Assembly: GCF_900156155.1 (NCBI RefSeq)
Contig: NZ_FTMD01000008.1
Span: forward strand, 124,001 to 188,000
From: Aromatoleum tolulyticum
Lineage (GTDB): Bacteria; Pseudomonadota; Gammaproteobacteria; Burkholderiales; Rhodocyclaceae
Direction: 5' to 3'
Length of the DNA: 64,000 bases
Numbering within the stretch: the first letter of the stretch is position 1; each line of letters opens with the position of its first letter. The notes under the pieces were generated by a model. That model ran no database searches. It was not told where the DNA came from and saw only the letters and a program-made list of their open reading frames with translations. This document shows, piece after piece, positions 34,120-43,500 of the stretch. Position numbers and translations under genes: made by a program.

Positions 34120-34392
34120 ATGCCCGAGATGAGAGCAAAGCTGCAGGTGAGTTTTGTCCAGGAGCACTTTTCCGAACTGGACGGGGTGAAGACCAAGTAC
34201 AGCGAAACGGTGGTGATGCACGCGGTTTGCCGGACCAACGGCTATTCCGACACCAACGGCGACGACGAGGACAACACCTACGCCAAGTACTCGCCGCAGG
34301 CGGACTTCCGTATCACGGTTGCCAACCCGGCGCTGTTCGGCCAGTTCAAGACCGGCGACAAGTACTACGCCGACTTCACCCGCGCCGAGTAA
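34120..34392 (+). CDS. small conserved-looking structural-region protein
   Basis: 90 residues from the ATG at 34120. It is a beta-rich acidic protein ('LQVSFVQEHFSELDGVKTKY', 'ADFRITVANPALFGQFKTGD'). It lies between gp35- and gp36-like genes, a place where B3-like phages but not Mu carry a small gene. The frame upstream to 34075 lies inside the gp35 end and is not used. Probably a minor head or connector component; no known motif. Confidence 0.65.
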   Translation: MPEMRAKLQVSFVQEHFSELDGVKTKYSETVVMHAVCRTNGYSDTNGDDEDNTYAKYSPQADFRITVANPALFGQFKTGDKYYADFTRAE

Positions 34393-34395
34393 GCC

Positions 34396-34818
34396 GTGAC
34401 CTACGCGACCGTCGCCGATCTGGTCACCCGCTTCGGTGAAGCCGAGCTGATCGACCTGACCGACCGTGCCGACCCGCCCGCGGGCGTCGTGGACACGGCG
34501 GTGGCCGACGGCGCGATCGCCGATGCGGTGGGCGAGATCGACACGTACCTGGGCGTGCGCTACGCGTTGCCGGTGTCTCCGCTGCCGGCCCTGCTGGTGA
34601 TGGTGACGTGCGACATCGCGCGCTATCGCCTTCATGGCACCCGCGTCACCGACGAGGTGCGCGCCCGGTACGACGACGCCCTGCGCTGGCTGAAGGACGT
34701 GGCCCTGGGCCGTGCGCTGCTGCCCGGTGCCACGGCTGCGGCCAATGGCACGACGACGGCCGCGCTGGCTGAAGTCGTGCAGGCTGGGCGCAAGGTGTTC
34801 GGCGGGGGCCTGCAGTGA
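34396..34818 (+). CDS. DUF1320 head-tail connector protein (Mu gp36-like)
   Basis: 140 residues starting at GTG 34396, three bases after the previous stop. 'TYATVADLVTRFGEAELIDL' at the N-terminus and 'DAVGEIDTYLGVRYALPVSP' (about residues 36-55) are diagnostic of DUF1320. These helical proteins act at the head-tail connector (adaptor). Its stop overlaps the next GTG by four bases. Confidence 0.9.
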   Translation: MTYATVADLVTRFGEAELIDLTDRADPPAGVVDTAVADGAIADAVGEIDTYLGVRYALPVSPLPALLVMVTCDIARYRLHGTRVTDEVRARYDDALRWLKDVALGRALLPGATAAANGTTTAALAEVVQAGRKVFGGGLQ

Positions 34819-35267
34819 TTCCCCCGATCGACTTCCTCGGGCTGGAGCCGCTCATCATCGAGCGGCTGAAGGCCACCGTGCCGGCAGCACGCGCAGTGCT
34901 CGCGGCCGAGGATCTCGCCGACGTGCAGGAGCGCAGCCAGGTGGCCCCGGCCCTGCACGTGATCTACGGCGGTTACCGCGTCCTGGAGGCTACCGACACC
35001 GGGCGCGCCGCGACCACGGAGCAAACGTGGATCGTGGTGGCGGTGGTCAAGGGAGCAGGCCAGCGCGGCGACGCTCCGGCCGCGCTGCGCGCCTCGGCCG
35101 CGGCCCTCGTCAGCCCGGTGCTGTCGGCGCTGATGGGCTGGCGCCCGGCCGATCGCATGCGCCCCCTGAAGCTCGCAAACGGCCCGCGGCCCGTGTTTTC
35201 CGGCGGTTTCGCCTATTTCCCCCTGACCTTCACGGCAACGGTGCCGGTGCAGGTCGAAAAGCAATGA
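34815..35267 (+). CDS. Mu gp37-like protein (DUF1834), tail terminator candidate
   Basis: 150 residues from GTG 34815. 'LEPLIIERLKATVPAARAVL' followed by 'ALHVIYGGYRVLEATDTGRA' and an alpha/beta ending fit the DUF1834/gp37 family. Members resemble tail terminators that cap the tail tube and join it to the head. It lies just before the tail tube gene. Confidence 0.85.
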   Translation: MIPPIDFLGLEPLIIERLKATVPAARAVLAAEDLADVQERSQVAPALHVIYGGYRVLEATDTGRAATTEQTWIVVAVVKGAGQRGDAPAALRASAAALVSPVLSALMGWRPADRMRPLKLANGPRPVFSGGFAYFPLTFTATVPVQVEKQ

Positions 35268-35283
35268 AGAGGAGTACCAAACA

Positions 35284-36051
35284 ATGAGCACTGCACGTGG
35301 ATTTCTGGGCGAAGGCGACGTCCTCTTCGACGTCTGGGACGACGACACCCAGACGTGGTGGAACAGCTGGAAGCCGATGGGCGAATCGTCGAAGTTCGCG
35401 ATCGGCGCCCAGTCCGAGCTGAAGGAGAAGGAATCGCGCGGCCGCGGCACGCGCGGGCAGCTCATCGCCTCGGTGGCGCTGCTCAAGTCGCCCGAGATCG
35501 AGGTCGTGCTCGACGAGGTGAACGCCGACAACATCAAGCTCGCCTTCATGGGCACGCTTGCCAGCCTCACCCAGGGCAGCGGCTCGATCGCCGACCAGGT
35601 CATCACGGCCAAGCTCGGCCACTGGATCCCGCTCGGCAAGCGCAACTTCGCCACCGCGGCCTTTACCGTGAAGAGCAGCGACGGGGTCACGACGTACGCG
35701 CTGGGGACGGACTACGAGGTGAACTACCGCCTCGGCATGGTTCGCCCGCTCGCCACCGGTACGATCGCCGATGCGGCAAGCCTGAAGGTGTCGGGCACCT
35801 ACAACGCGGTGTCCGGCTCGACCGTGAAGGGCGCGACCAAGGCGCAGCTGCGTTGCCGCCTGCTGCTCGATGGCCGCAACCTGGTCGATGGTTCGGATGC
35901 CGAATGCGAGGTCTTCGAGGCGATCCTGGCGCCCGAAGGCGAGTTCGACTTCAAGGCCGAAGATTTCGGCTCCATCACCCTGAAGGGCAAGCTGGTGACC
36001 CCGGTCGGCAAGACGAGCCCGTTCGAGGTGCGCTTCCCTGAGCTGACCTGA
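35284..36051 (+). CDS. major tail tube protein (B3/D3112-like)
   Basis: 255 residues; GAAGAGGAG precedes the ATG. It is a beta-rich protein with 'GEGDVLFDVWDDDTQTWWNS' at the start, 'DEVNADNIKLAFMGTLASLT' near residue 80-99 and 'FDFKAEDFGSITLKGKLVTP' near 223-242. The position between terminator and tape measure, the size and the beta pattern identify the tail tube of a long non-contractile tail. No sheath gene precedes it, unlike Mu. Confidence 0.8.
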   Translation: MSTARGFLGEGDVLFDVWDDDTQTWWNSWKPMGESSKFAIGAQSELKEKESRGRGTRGQLIASVALLKSPEIEVVLDEVNADNIKLAFMGTLASLTQGSGSIADQVITAKLGHWIPLGKRNFATAAFTVKSSDGVTTYALGTDYEVNYRLGMVRPLATGTIADAASLKVSGTYNAVSGSTVKGATKAQLRCRLLLDGRNLVDGSDAECEVFEAILAPEGEFDFKAEDFGSITLKGKLVTPVGKTSPFEVRFPELT

Positions 36052-36068
36052 CCCCAGGCGCCAGACCA

Positions 36069-36156
36069 AAGCCCCCGCCCGGGGGCTTGAGCCTGTCGCC
36101 TGAATTCCCCGCTGAGATCCCGTAACCCCGGAAGCGCTTCCCCTGCCGGGGATTAC
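36069..36156 (+). other. two hairpins between tail tube and tape measure genes
   Basis: AAGCCCCC / GGGGGCTT (36069-36088, 4-base loop) begins 18 bases after the tube gene. GTAACCCCGG at 36122-36131 is nearly repeated inverted as CCGGGGATTAC at 36146-36156. Neither has a T tract. They may attenuate transcription or stabilise the abundant tube mRNA. This 148-base gap holds no chaperone gene. Confidence 0.45.
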
Positions 36157-36199
36157 GCGCGCGCGCGAACATGGGCCGGTCCCCACCCGACCCCGCGCC

Positions 36200-39100
36200 A
36201 TGGCCGATCTCGTCGCAAAACTCCGTCTCATCGCCGAGACCTCCGGAAAGGAGGGGATTGCCGCGCTCGCGTCCGAGCTGGAGAAGCTGGCCGCGGAAGG
36301 CGGCGAGGCGGGGCCGAAGCTTCGCGAAATGGCGTCCGAATTGCGCGGTGCGGCCAACGCGGCGCCGCAGCTCAAGGTGCTCGGCTCTGCTGCAGATCAA
36401 GCCGCTGCGGCGCTAGACCGTATCGGCATCCGCTCGTCGGACGCGATCCAGGGCGAGATCAACCAGATCAACCAGGATCTGATTCGCCTCGGCAGTAACG
36501 CCAAGGTCAGCGCCGCAGACTTCGATCGCGCCTTCGCCCAGGCACAAGGACGCATTGCCGACCTACAGCGCGAGATGAGCGGCAGCGTCGATCCCTTCAC
36601 TGCGTCCGTGGGGCGTGCGACGGGCGGGCTGGGCGGTCTGCTGACCAAACTGGGGCCGATCGGCGTAGCGATCGCGACGGCCTTCTCGGTCGATCACCTC
36701 GCGCGCGCGGCGGTCGAGTTCGATCGCATCAACCGCACGCTGGAAGCCATCCAGGGCAGCGGCCAAGCCGCCGCCCGTGAGATGGGGTACATCACCGAGG
36801 CCTCGCAGCGCCTGGGGCTGGAGCTGGCGTCTGCATCACGCGCCTACGCCAACTTCATGGCCTCGACCAAGGGCACCGCCCTCGAGGGGCAGAAGGGCCG
36901 AGAGGTCTTCGAGTCGATCGCCGGGGCAATGTCGCGCCTGGGTAAGAGCAGCGCCGACACCGAAGGGGCGCTGTTCGCCGTCGGGCAGATGGTGAGCAAG
37001 GGCGTGGTGAGCATGGAAGAGCTGCGCCTGCAGCTCGCCGAGCGCCTGCCCGGGGCGATGCAGGCCGCGGCCAACGGCGCGGGCGTTACCGTCACCGAGC
37101 TGACCAAGATGGTCGAGTCCGGCCAGGTGCTGGCCGAGGATCTCCTGCCGGGGATGGCGGCGGAGCTGCAAAAGCTTTACGGCACGTCCGCCGGTGCCGA
37201 GGGCTACACCGCTTCCTGGAACCGCTTCACCAGCGCGATCGCCGAAGCCGGTGGCCGCCTCGGCCAGACCGACGCCGTCATGAAGAGCACGACCGGCGCG
37301 CTGTGGCTGCTCGAAAAGGGGACGCAGGGCGCGGGCCTGGTGGTGTTGGGCTTCTCCGAGGCGGTGTCGCTGCTGGGCGGCTCGCTGGGCGCGCTGGCCG
37401 GCGCGATCGCCTCCGGCAACTGGTCGCAGCTGGGCGACGAAATCTCGGCGATGGCGCTGAAGAGCGGCGCCAATCTCGGCGCGCTGCGCGACCGTCTGCG
37501 GGGCGTACAAGACGCGTCGACGGGCGCGGGCGGCGCCGCGAAAAGCGCCGCCGACCAGGCCATGGCGGGAAACCCCGGTTGGCTCGCCGTCGCCAACGCC
37601 TACGCGCAGGTCACGACCTCCGTCGATGCCTACGTGAAACAGGCCGAAAAGGCCCTGGAAGCGCGCCAGGCGGAAGCCGCCGCGGCGATCCAGTTCGCCC
37701 AGGCGAGCGGTAACGAGGTGCAGCTGCGGCAGGCCGAAGCCGCAGGGGCCGCAGCTGTGGCCGATGCGACGCGCCGCGTGGCCGAAGCGAAAGCGGCCCA
37801 GCTTTCGGCCTCGCAAGCGGAGCTGGTGACCAAGCAGCAGGTGGCCGCCGCCGACGGAAAGGAGTCCGAGGCCAAGCGCGACCTGATCGAGAAGATCCGG
37901 CAGAAGCTCGCGCTGCAACAGGAAGAGGCGGACAAGGCGCGCGCGGCGGCGCAGTCTGCGCAGATCGAAGCGGCAGCACGGCAGGCCACGGCAGACGCGG
38001 TGCGGGACAACTCGGGGCGGCTGGAGGAGCTGCGTGCGGCGGCGGAGCGTGCTACGGCGGCAGTGCAGGCGCTCGAAGCCGCCGAGACGGCGAACGGCGC
38101 GGGCGCTGCTGCCCTTACTGCCGCCCGAGCCGAAGCGACGCGTGCCGCGATCCTGTACAACGACGCGATCTCGGACACCATCGCGAACATCGAGGCGCAG
38201 TCTCGCGCGGAACAGGCCGCGCTGGGTGTCGAAGAGCGCCTCGGTCAGCTCAAGCTCGCGCAGATCCGCACGAGCGAACAAGTTGCGCGGGCGCTGGGGA
38301 ATGAACAATACGCCGCATGGCAGGTGGTCAACGCCAAGCGCCAGGAAGCCAGTCTCGCCCAGCTGCGCGCGCGTTCGCTGCAGGTGGAGGCCGCGGCGCA
38401 GCTCAAGGCGGTGGAGGCCCGGCGTGCGGAGCTCAAGGCCGCCGGCCAGCTCACTCCGGCCAAGATCGCGGAACTCGAAGCGGCCAAGGCGTCCGCCCTC
38501 GCCAAACAGATTGAAGGTCAGATCACTGCGGAACTCGCCGCGCAGCTGAACGCGGCAGCCGATGCGGCCATCCGCCTGATGAACGCGCAAGCTGGTGCAG
38601 GCGCCGGAGGCCAGAAAATGGCCGACGGCGCACAGCAAGCCGGCCAGGGCATGCAGCAGCTCGGCAACGACATGGAATCGCTGGGCGGGCGGCTGGGCAA
38701 GATCTGGCAGGCCGCCGTCGAAGCGATCCGCGCAATCTCCCCCGCTGCCGCGGATGCGGTCGGCAAAGTCCAGGCGACCAGCAACTCGTTTCACGAGTTC
38801 GAGAGCGGGGTGCGCGGCCTCGGCCGCTCTGCTCAAGAGCTGGTTACGGAAGGCCCGCTGGGCGACCTGACGGCCGAGCTCGAGGCGGTGCGCGCCGAAA
38901 CCGCCGACGTGACGACGGCCCTCGAGGGGCTCAACAACATCAACAGCCAGATGGCTGCGGGTCTGGGCTTCGCCGGTTTCTGGAAGGGCGTCGCCGCGAT
39001 GACCGAGCTGCGGCGCAGCCTCCTGGACGCGAAAGCGGCGCAGATCGAGTTCTCGATCGAGGTCCAGAAGTTCAACGACCGCGTCGACGAGGGCAATCTG

Positions 39101-39673
39101 TCGCTGGCGAGCCAGGAGCGCCGCCTCGCCGGGCTGGTGTCCCGCGCCAAGGAACTGGGCTCTCAAGAGCTTTCCGGCTTGCGCTCGGCGCTAGAGTCCG
39201 TGCGCAGCCAGCTGCGCAGCATCGAGGACTCCGCCCGCTCGACGCTCGACAGCATCAGTGACGAACTCGACCAGATCAACGGCCGCTACGAAGACATCGA
39301 ACGCCGCCGCGCCGCATCGCGCCGCGCTGAAATCGAGGGGCAGCTCGCCGAAGCGCGTGCGTCCGGCGACCAGTCGGCCGCGGCAGATCTGCAGCGCGCG
39401 CTCTCGCGGCTATCTGAGCTGGAGCGCGCCCGCCTGGCCGAAGCCCGTGCGCGCGCAGCGGAGGAGCAGGCCCGGAAGCAGGCCGAGTCTTCCCGCCAGG
39501 CGCAGCCGGCTCCTGCTGCGTCGGCTGCCCCGGTGCCGTCCTCGACGGTGCGAGTGGAGATCGCGATGCCGGACGGCACCAAGAAGCGCGTCGACGTCGT
39601 CTCTGCCAATGACGCCCAGGCGCTCACCGGCCTGCTGCGCGAGTTCGAATCCGCGATGTCGAGATCCTCATGA
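36200..39673 (+). CDS. tail tape measure protein
   Basis: 1157 residues. An N-terminal coiled region is followed by the tape-measure domain (about 135-330: 'EFDRINRTLEAIQGSGQAAA', 'LGKSSADTEGALFAVGQMVS', 'EELRLQLAERLPGAMQAAAN'), a hydrophobic stretch (about 375-415), and then more than 600 residues of Ala/Glu/Arg-rich coiled coil. By the usual rule of about 1.5 angstroms per residue the tail would be near 170 nm. No strong ribosome site precedes the ATG, which is unusual here. The protein sets tail length and takes part in DNA ejection. Confidence 0.93.
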   Translation: MADLVAKLRLIAETSGKEGIAALASELEKLAAEGGEAGPKLREMASELRGAANAAPQLKVLGSAADQAAAALDRIGIRSSDAIQGEINQINQDLIRLGSNAKVSAADFDRAFAQAQGRIADLQREMSGSVDPFTASVGRATGGLGGLLTKLGPIGVAIATAFSVDHLARAAVEFDRINRTLEAIQGSGQAAAREMGYITEASQRLGLELASASRAYANFMASTKGTALEGQKGREVFESIAGAMSRLGKSSADTEGALFAVGQMVSKGVVSMEELRLQLAERLPGAMQAAANGAGVTVTELTKMVESGQVLAEDLLPGMAAELQKLYGTSAGAEGYTASWNRFTSAIAEAGGRLGQTDAVMKSTTGALWLLEKGTQGAGLVVLGFSEAVSLLGGSLGALAGAIASGNWSQLGDEISAMALKSGANLGALRDRLRGVQDASTGAGGAAKSAADQAMAGNPGWLAVANAYAQVTTSVDAYVKQAEKALEARQAEAAAAIQFAQASGNEVQLRQAEAAGAAAVADATRRVAEAKAAQLSASQAELVTKQQVAAADGKESEAKRDLIEKIRQKLALQQEEADKARAAAQSAQIEAAARQATADAVRDNSGRLEELRAAAERATAAVQALEAAETANGAGAAALTAARAEATRAAILYNDAISDTIANIEAQSRAEQAALGVEERLGQLKLAQIRTSEQVARALGNEQYAAWQVVNAKRQEASLAQLRARSLQVEAAAQLKAVEARRAELKAAGQLTPAKIAELEAAKASALAKQIEGQITAELAAQLNAAADAAIRLMNAQAGAGAGGQKMADGAQQAGQGMQQLGNDMESLGGRLGKIWQAAVEAIRAISPAAADAVGKVQATSNSFHEFESGVRGLGRSAQELVTEGPLGDLTAELEAVRAETADVTTALEGLNNINSQMAAGLGFAGFWKGVAAMTELRRSLLDAKAAQIEFSIEVQKFNDRVDEGNLSLASQERRLAGLVSRAKELGSQELSGLRSALESVRSQLRSIEDSARSTLDSISDELDQINGRYEDIERRRAASRRAEIEGQLAEARASGDQSAAADLQRALSRLSELERARLAEARARAAEEQARKQAESSRQAQPAPAASAAPVPSSTVRVEIAMPDGTKKRVDVVSANDAQALTGLLREFESAMSRSS

Positions 39674-39684
39674 CCATCACCCGG

Positions 39685-40047
39685 TTATCCGCCCACCGCC
39701 TGCTTCGCCAGTTCCACGCCCAGGCCACTCGCGAAGCCCATGCCGTACCCGAGCAGCGCCAGGCAGGCCTGCATCAGGCGGTAACGCCACGAGGTGCGGT
39801 GCAGCTGCTCGGCAAGCTCATCGGCAAACAGCTGGCCGCGGATATTCACACTGAATTCGATGAGTTTTTTCACCTCGCCGTAGGTGTCGCGCGCTTTATC
39901 GCGCGCGTATTTCCCGTCCGCATAGCCGGACTCGATCAGCTTCGCGGCGGAGCTCCAATCTTCAGGTCCCGCTGGCCCGGAGGTCAGTATGCGCAAGTAC
40001 GTCGATTTCCAGTTGCTGCTCTTCCTGCTGATGTTTGCGCTCGGCAT
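39685..40047 (-). CDS. leftward membrane-associated protein inside late operon
   Basis: Up to 120 residues. Composition argues that this strand is the coding one: 'GKYARDKARDTYGEVKKLIE' and 'LFADELAEQLHRTSWRYRLM' are protein-like with GC-ending codons, and the C-terminus has a membrane span ('ACLALLGYGMGFASGLGVEL'). The rightward reading of the same DNA is His/Gln/Arg-rich and looks like a shadow. The start is uncertain: the frame opens at 40047, but its first 15-20 codons overlap a rightward small gene, so a TTG near 40001 may be used. A late-region gene on the opposite strand suggests expression in the lysogen, for example superinfection exclusion. Confidence 0.5.
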   Translation of the reverse strand: MPSANISRKSSNWKSTYLRILTSGPAGPEDWSSAAKLIESGYADGKYARDKARDTYGEVKKLIEFSVNIRGQLFADELAEQLHRTSWRYRLMQACLALLGYGMGFASGLGVELAKQAVGG

Positions 40048-40087
40048 GGTCTGCGGCTCGCTCTTCGGATGGTGGTGGGCATTATGA
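39989..40087 (+). CDS. 32-residue membrane peptide
   Basis: A GGAGG site (39979-39983) six bases before the ATG opens a 32-residue frame, nearly all hydrophobic: 'QLLLFLLMFALGMVCGSLFG', then WWW. A single membrane span is certain if it is made. It overlaps the start region of the leftward gene at 39685-40047 head-on. Possible roles are a small holin-like or exclusion peptide; none is shown. Confidence 0.55.
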   Translation: MRKYVDFQLLLFLLMFALGMVCGSLFGWWWAL

Positions 40088-40124
40088 CGCTGAGAATGGC
40101 GGGCGGAGCATGCCGGGGGGGAGC

Positions 40125-40529
40125 ATGACCATCACCCTGACCGCCGGCGCCATCGCGCTCGCCCTCGACCCCGATCTCCTCTGGGACGACGAATTCGCCT
40201 GGGCCGCGACCGAACAGAGTTTCACGCGCGGCCTCACCGGCAAGCCGATCATCCAGGCCGCCCTGCGCCAAGCCGGCCGTCCGATCACGTTGCGCAACGA
40301 GGACGACTCGAGCGCCTGGATGACCCGCGCCGACATGGCGCAGCTGCAGGCCTGGGCCGACACGCCCGACCTGCGCCTGACGCTCACGCTGCGCGGCACC
40401 GCCTACCTGGTCGTCTTCCGCCACCACGACGGCGGCCCCTTCGAGGCCCGCCCACTCGTCCATTACGCCGATCCGGTGCCTGCTGATTGGGTGCTGGCGA
40501 CGCTTCGATTCATGACTGTTACTGAGTAA
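40125..40529 (+). CDS. minor tail protein of unknown function
   Basis: 134 residues from the ATG at 40125, with GGGGGGAG immediately upstream; ATG 40110 is an alternative. It is beta-rich ('ITLTAGAIALALDPDLLWDD', 'DLRLTLTLRGTAYLVVFRHH'), located between tape measure and the large tail protein. Siphophages have a distal-tail or tail-tip component here, and the size fits a small tip protein. No family recognised. It ends six bases before the next ATG. Confidence 0.7.
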   Translation: MTITLTAGAIALALDPDLLWDDEFAWAATEQSFTRGLTGKPIIQAALRQAGRPITLRNEDDSSAWMTRADMAQLQAWADTPDLRLTLTLRGTAYLVVFRHHDGGPFEARPLVHYADPVPADWVLATLRFMTVTE

Positions 40530-40535
40530 CGCCAG

Positions 40536-43500
40536 ATGGCAATCCAAGAACAAAACATCGTCTTCGTGCAATCGCAGGTGATGGCCGACGTCCCCGAAGG
40601 CGGCGGCGCGGCGACGGGCGCCGTCATCGTCGACGGCGCCATGAACAACGTGTTCGAGGACATCAGCGACCTCGACCGCGCCTATGGCCGGTTCAACCTC
40701 CGGAAAATCTTCATCGCGATCCGCGAGCTCGGCACGAGCCTCTACGCCGGCGCGAAAACCGTCATCACCGCGCTGCCGACCGACCCCGCCCTCGGCTACA
40801 CGCTGTTCACGACGAACGACCCGTTCGACACCCGCACCGAGGCGGCCAGCCGCGTGCAGGCGTATCTCTTCAAGGGCACGACGTGGCCCGGTTACCTGAA
40901 CGAAAACCACATCAGCGGCATGCAGACGATCTCGCTGATTCAGCGCATCGGCTCGCAGCTGCCCGCCATCGGCAAAACCCTGTGCATCGTCCAGGACGAG
41001 GGCCTCGCCACCGAGAAAGAGCAGTACGTGCGCGTTACAGGGGTGTCGTTTGTCGAGGCGACCTTCACCGATGGCATCGGCGATTACACGCGCTGGATCG
41101 TCACCCTGACCATCTCCGACGCGCTGCGCTACAACTTCAATGGCCATTCGATCGCGCGGGTTGAATCCGCGTACTCCTACACCGGCAAGGCACGTATCCG
41201 CGACACCTCGGTCGCCGACGCGACGCGCTACTACGGCGCGCAGCCGCTGCAGCTCGCGGCGGCGATCGGCGACCTGCAGGTGCGCGCTGCGTCGATGTTC
41301 GCGCAGTTGGTGCCCAGCGCCCAGACGGAAACCCCGCTCGTGTCGCGCACGCTGGCCGACGGGGTGGCGCCGATGATCGCGTCGTCCGCGGCGGATCTCT
41401 CCTATACCGCGGCCGGCGCCGCCATCGGCCCGGGACTGCGTCTCGTGCTGCGGGGTGGGGCGATGCCGGGCACCGTATCGGTGATGGTGGGCGCCGTGAC
41501 GGTGACCGACGATCGCGCGGGCAATGTCCTGTCGGGCACGACGATCATCGGCACCATCAGCCATGCCACGGGCGAGATCATCTTCTCGAGCAACGCCCCG
41601 GCCGCCTCGGGCACCGCGAACATCACCTATCGCCCGGGGGTGGCAGCGGCCAACCAGGCGCACACGCGCACGCAGTCGGTCACGGTCGAGAACCGCGCGC
41701 TCAACTGGGTGCTGACGCTCGCGCCCATCCCCGCGCCGGGCTCGCTGCAGATCGCGTACATGGCGCAGGGCAATTGGTATCTGCTCACGGACGACGGCGC
41801 GGGCGGGATCGTCGGTGCCGAGGCCTCCTATGGTGCGGGCACCATCAGCTATGTGACGGGCGCCGTTTCCATCACGCTCGGCGCCCTGCCGGATGCCGGC
41901 TCGCAGATCCTGTACACGTGGGGCTCGCCTGTCCATTACGTGGTGCGGGCGGGGGCAACCGAAGACGCCGCCGCGACGCTGCGGCTCGAATTCACGCTGG
42001 CCCAGCATCCGGTGGTGCCCGGCAGCTACACCGCGAGCTATCCCGTCGGCGGGGTGTCGCGCAACGCCACCGACGCCTCGGCCAACGCCTCGATCAGCGG
42101 CACGGGCGTCACGGGAACGATCGACTACGCAACGGGGGCGGTCGCGCTGGAATTCACGGCGCCGCCGGACTCGGGCGCGAGCGTGACGAACGCCTACACC
42201 TGGCGAAATGGCACGGGGCTGATGAGCGGCACCACCGCCACCATCTCCGGCAGCCAATTCACGATTCCCGGCACGGCGCCGTTCCGCAATGGCGGCACGA
42301 TGCTGTTCAACGTGGTGACGAGCAAGGGCAACGTATCCGCGTCCGCGTTCATCACCACCGGCGGGCAGCTGCGCGTGAAAGCCGGCGGCGCAACGCTGCA
42401 GACCTACCGCGTGTCCTGGTCAGAGCAGCCGATCGGCACCTTCGACGCGGCAACCGGCGTCGTCACCCTCACGGCTTCGCTGTCGGTGATGGTCATGATG
42501 TGGACCGAGAACGTGAAGTCGTGGGAAGGGCCGGTCGAGTCGGCGTCCCTCGCGGGCGTGTCGTCGATCGCGGTGGAGCGCGACACCACGGCCTACGACC
42601 CCAACGCCATCACGGGCGAGACGGTGGCGCTGAGCTCCGCCGGCCTCGATCTGGACCTGACGACCACGGTGGGAGACGCCACCGTCGCCTCGTCGGTGAT
42701 GCTGCTGCTCGCCGGCAGCATCTACGTCGACCGCGGCGGCGTGCTGTACAAGGACCCCAGCGTCACGACCGGCTCCGGCCTCGCTGCTGGCAGCATCGAC
42801 TACTCGACCGGCCGCGTGAAGGTCACCAGCTGGACGAACAACACCGCGCTCGGCCTGCAGGTGCTCAGCTGCCTGACCCAGTACGGCGATTTCACCACCG
42901 TCGCAGCCTCGTTCCGCGCCCCCATCGCCCCGCTGAAGCCGACCAGCGTCAGCATCACGGCCACGGCCGCCGACGGCACGCTGATCTCCGCCACCTCCGA
43001 CAGCGACGGCAACATCGCCGGCGCCCTGGTGCGCGGCGCGGTCAATTACGAGTTCGGCACGGCCTGGCTCGAGTTCGGCGAGCTGGTGGCGAGCGTCTGG
43101 GCGCCGCGCGACGTGATCCCCGCGTCGATCCGCTACAACGCCGTCGGCTACACCTATCTTCCGCTCAACGCGGACATTCTGGGCATCGACCCCGTGCGCC
43201 TGCCGCCTGATGGCCGGGTGCCGATCTATCGCCCCGGCGATGTCGTTATGGTGATGAACATCGCCGACACCGCGCCGGCCACCGTCGCCAACGGCGGCAC
43301 CATCGCCTGCGGCCGCACCCGTATCGCCTGGGTTCGCGTCATCGACGCCAATGGCGCGACCGTCACTGCCGGCTACACGCTCGACCGCGACACCGGCGTC
43401 GTTACGTTCACCGACGTCACCGGCATCGTCATGCCCGTGACGGTACGCCACACCGTCGGCGACCTGCGCCAGATCACGGACGCCCAGATCAGCGGGCAAC

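Noticed and set aside
36836-39166. 776-residue frame antisense to the tape measure gene
   Set aside because: A shadow of Ala/Glu-rich coiled-coil codons; no ribosome site or protein family.
39670-40128. Rightward 152-residue frame after the tape measure gene, overlapping its stop
   Set aside because: The ATGA overlap is tempting, but the product is His/Gln/Arg-rich and unlike a protein, while the minus strand of the same DNA reads as a plausible membrane-associated protein.
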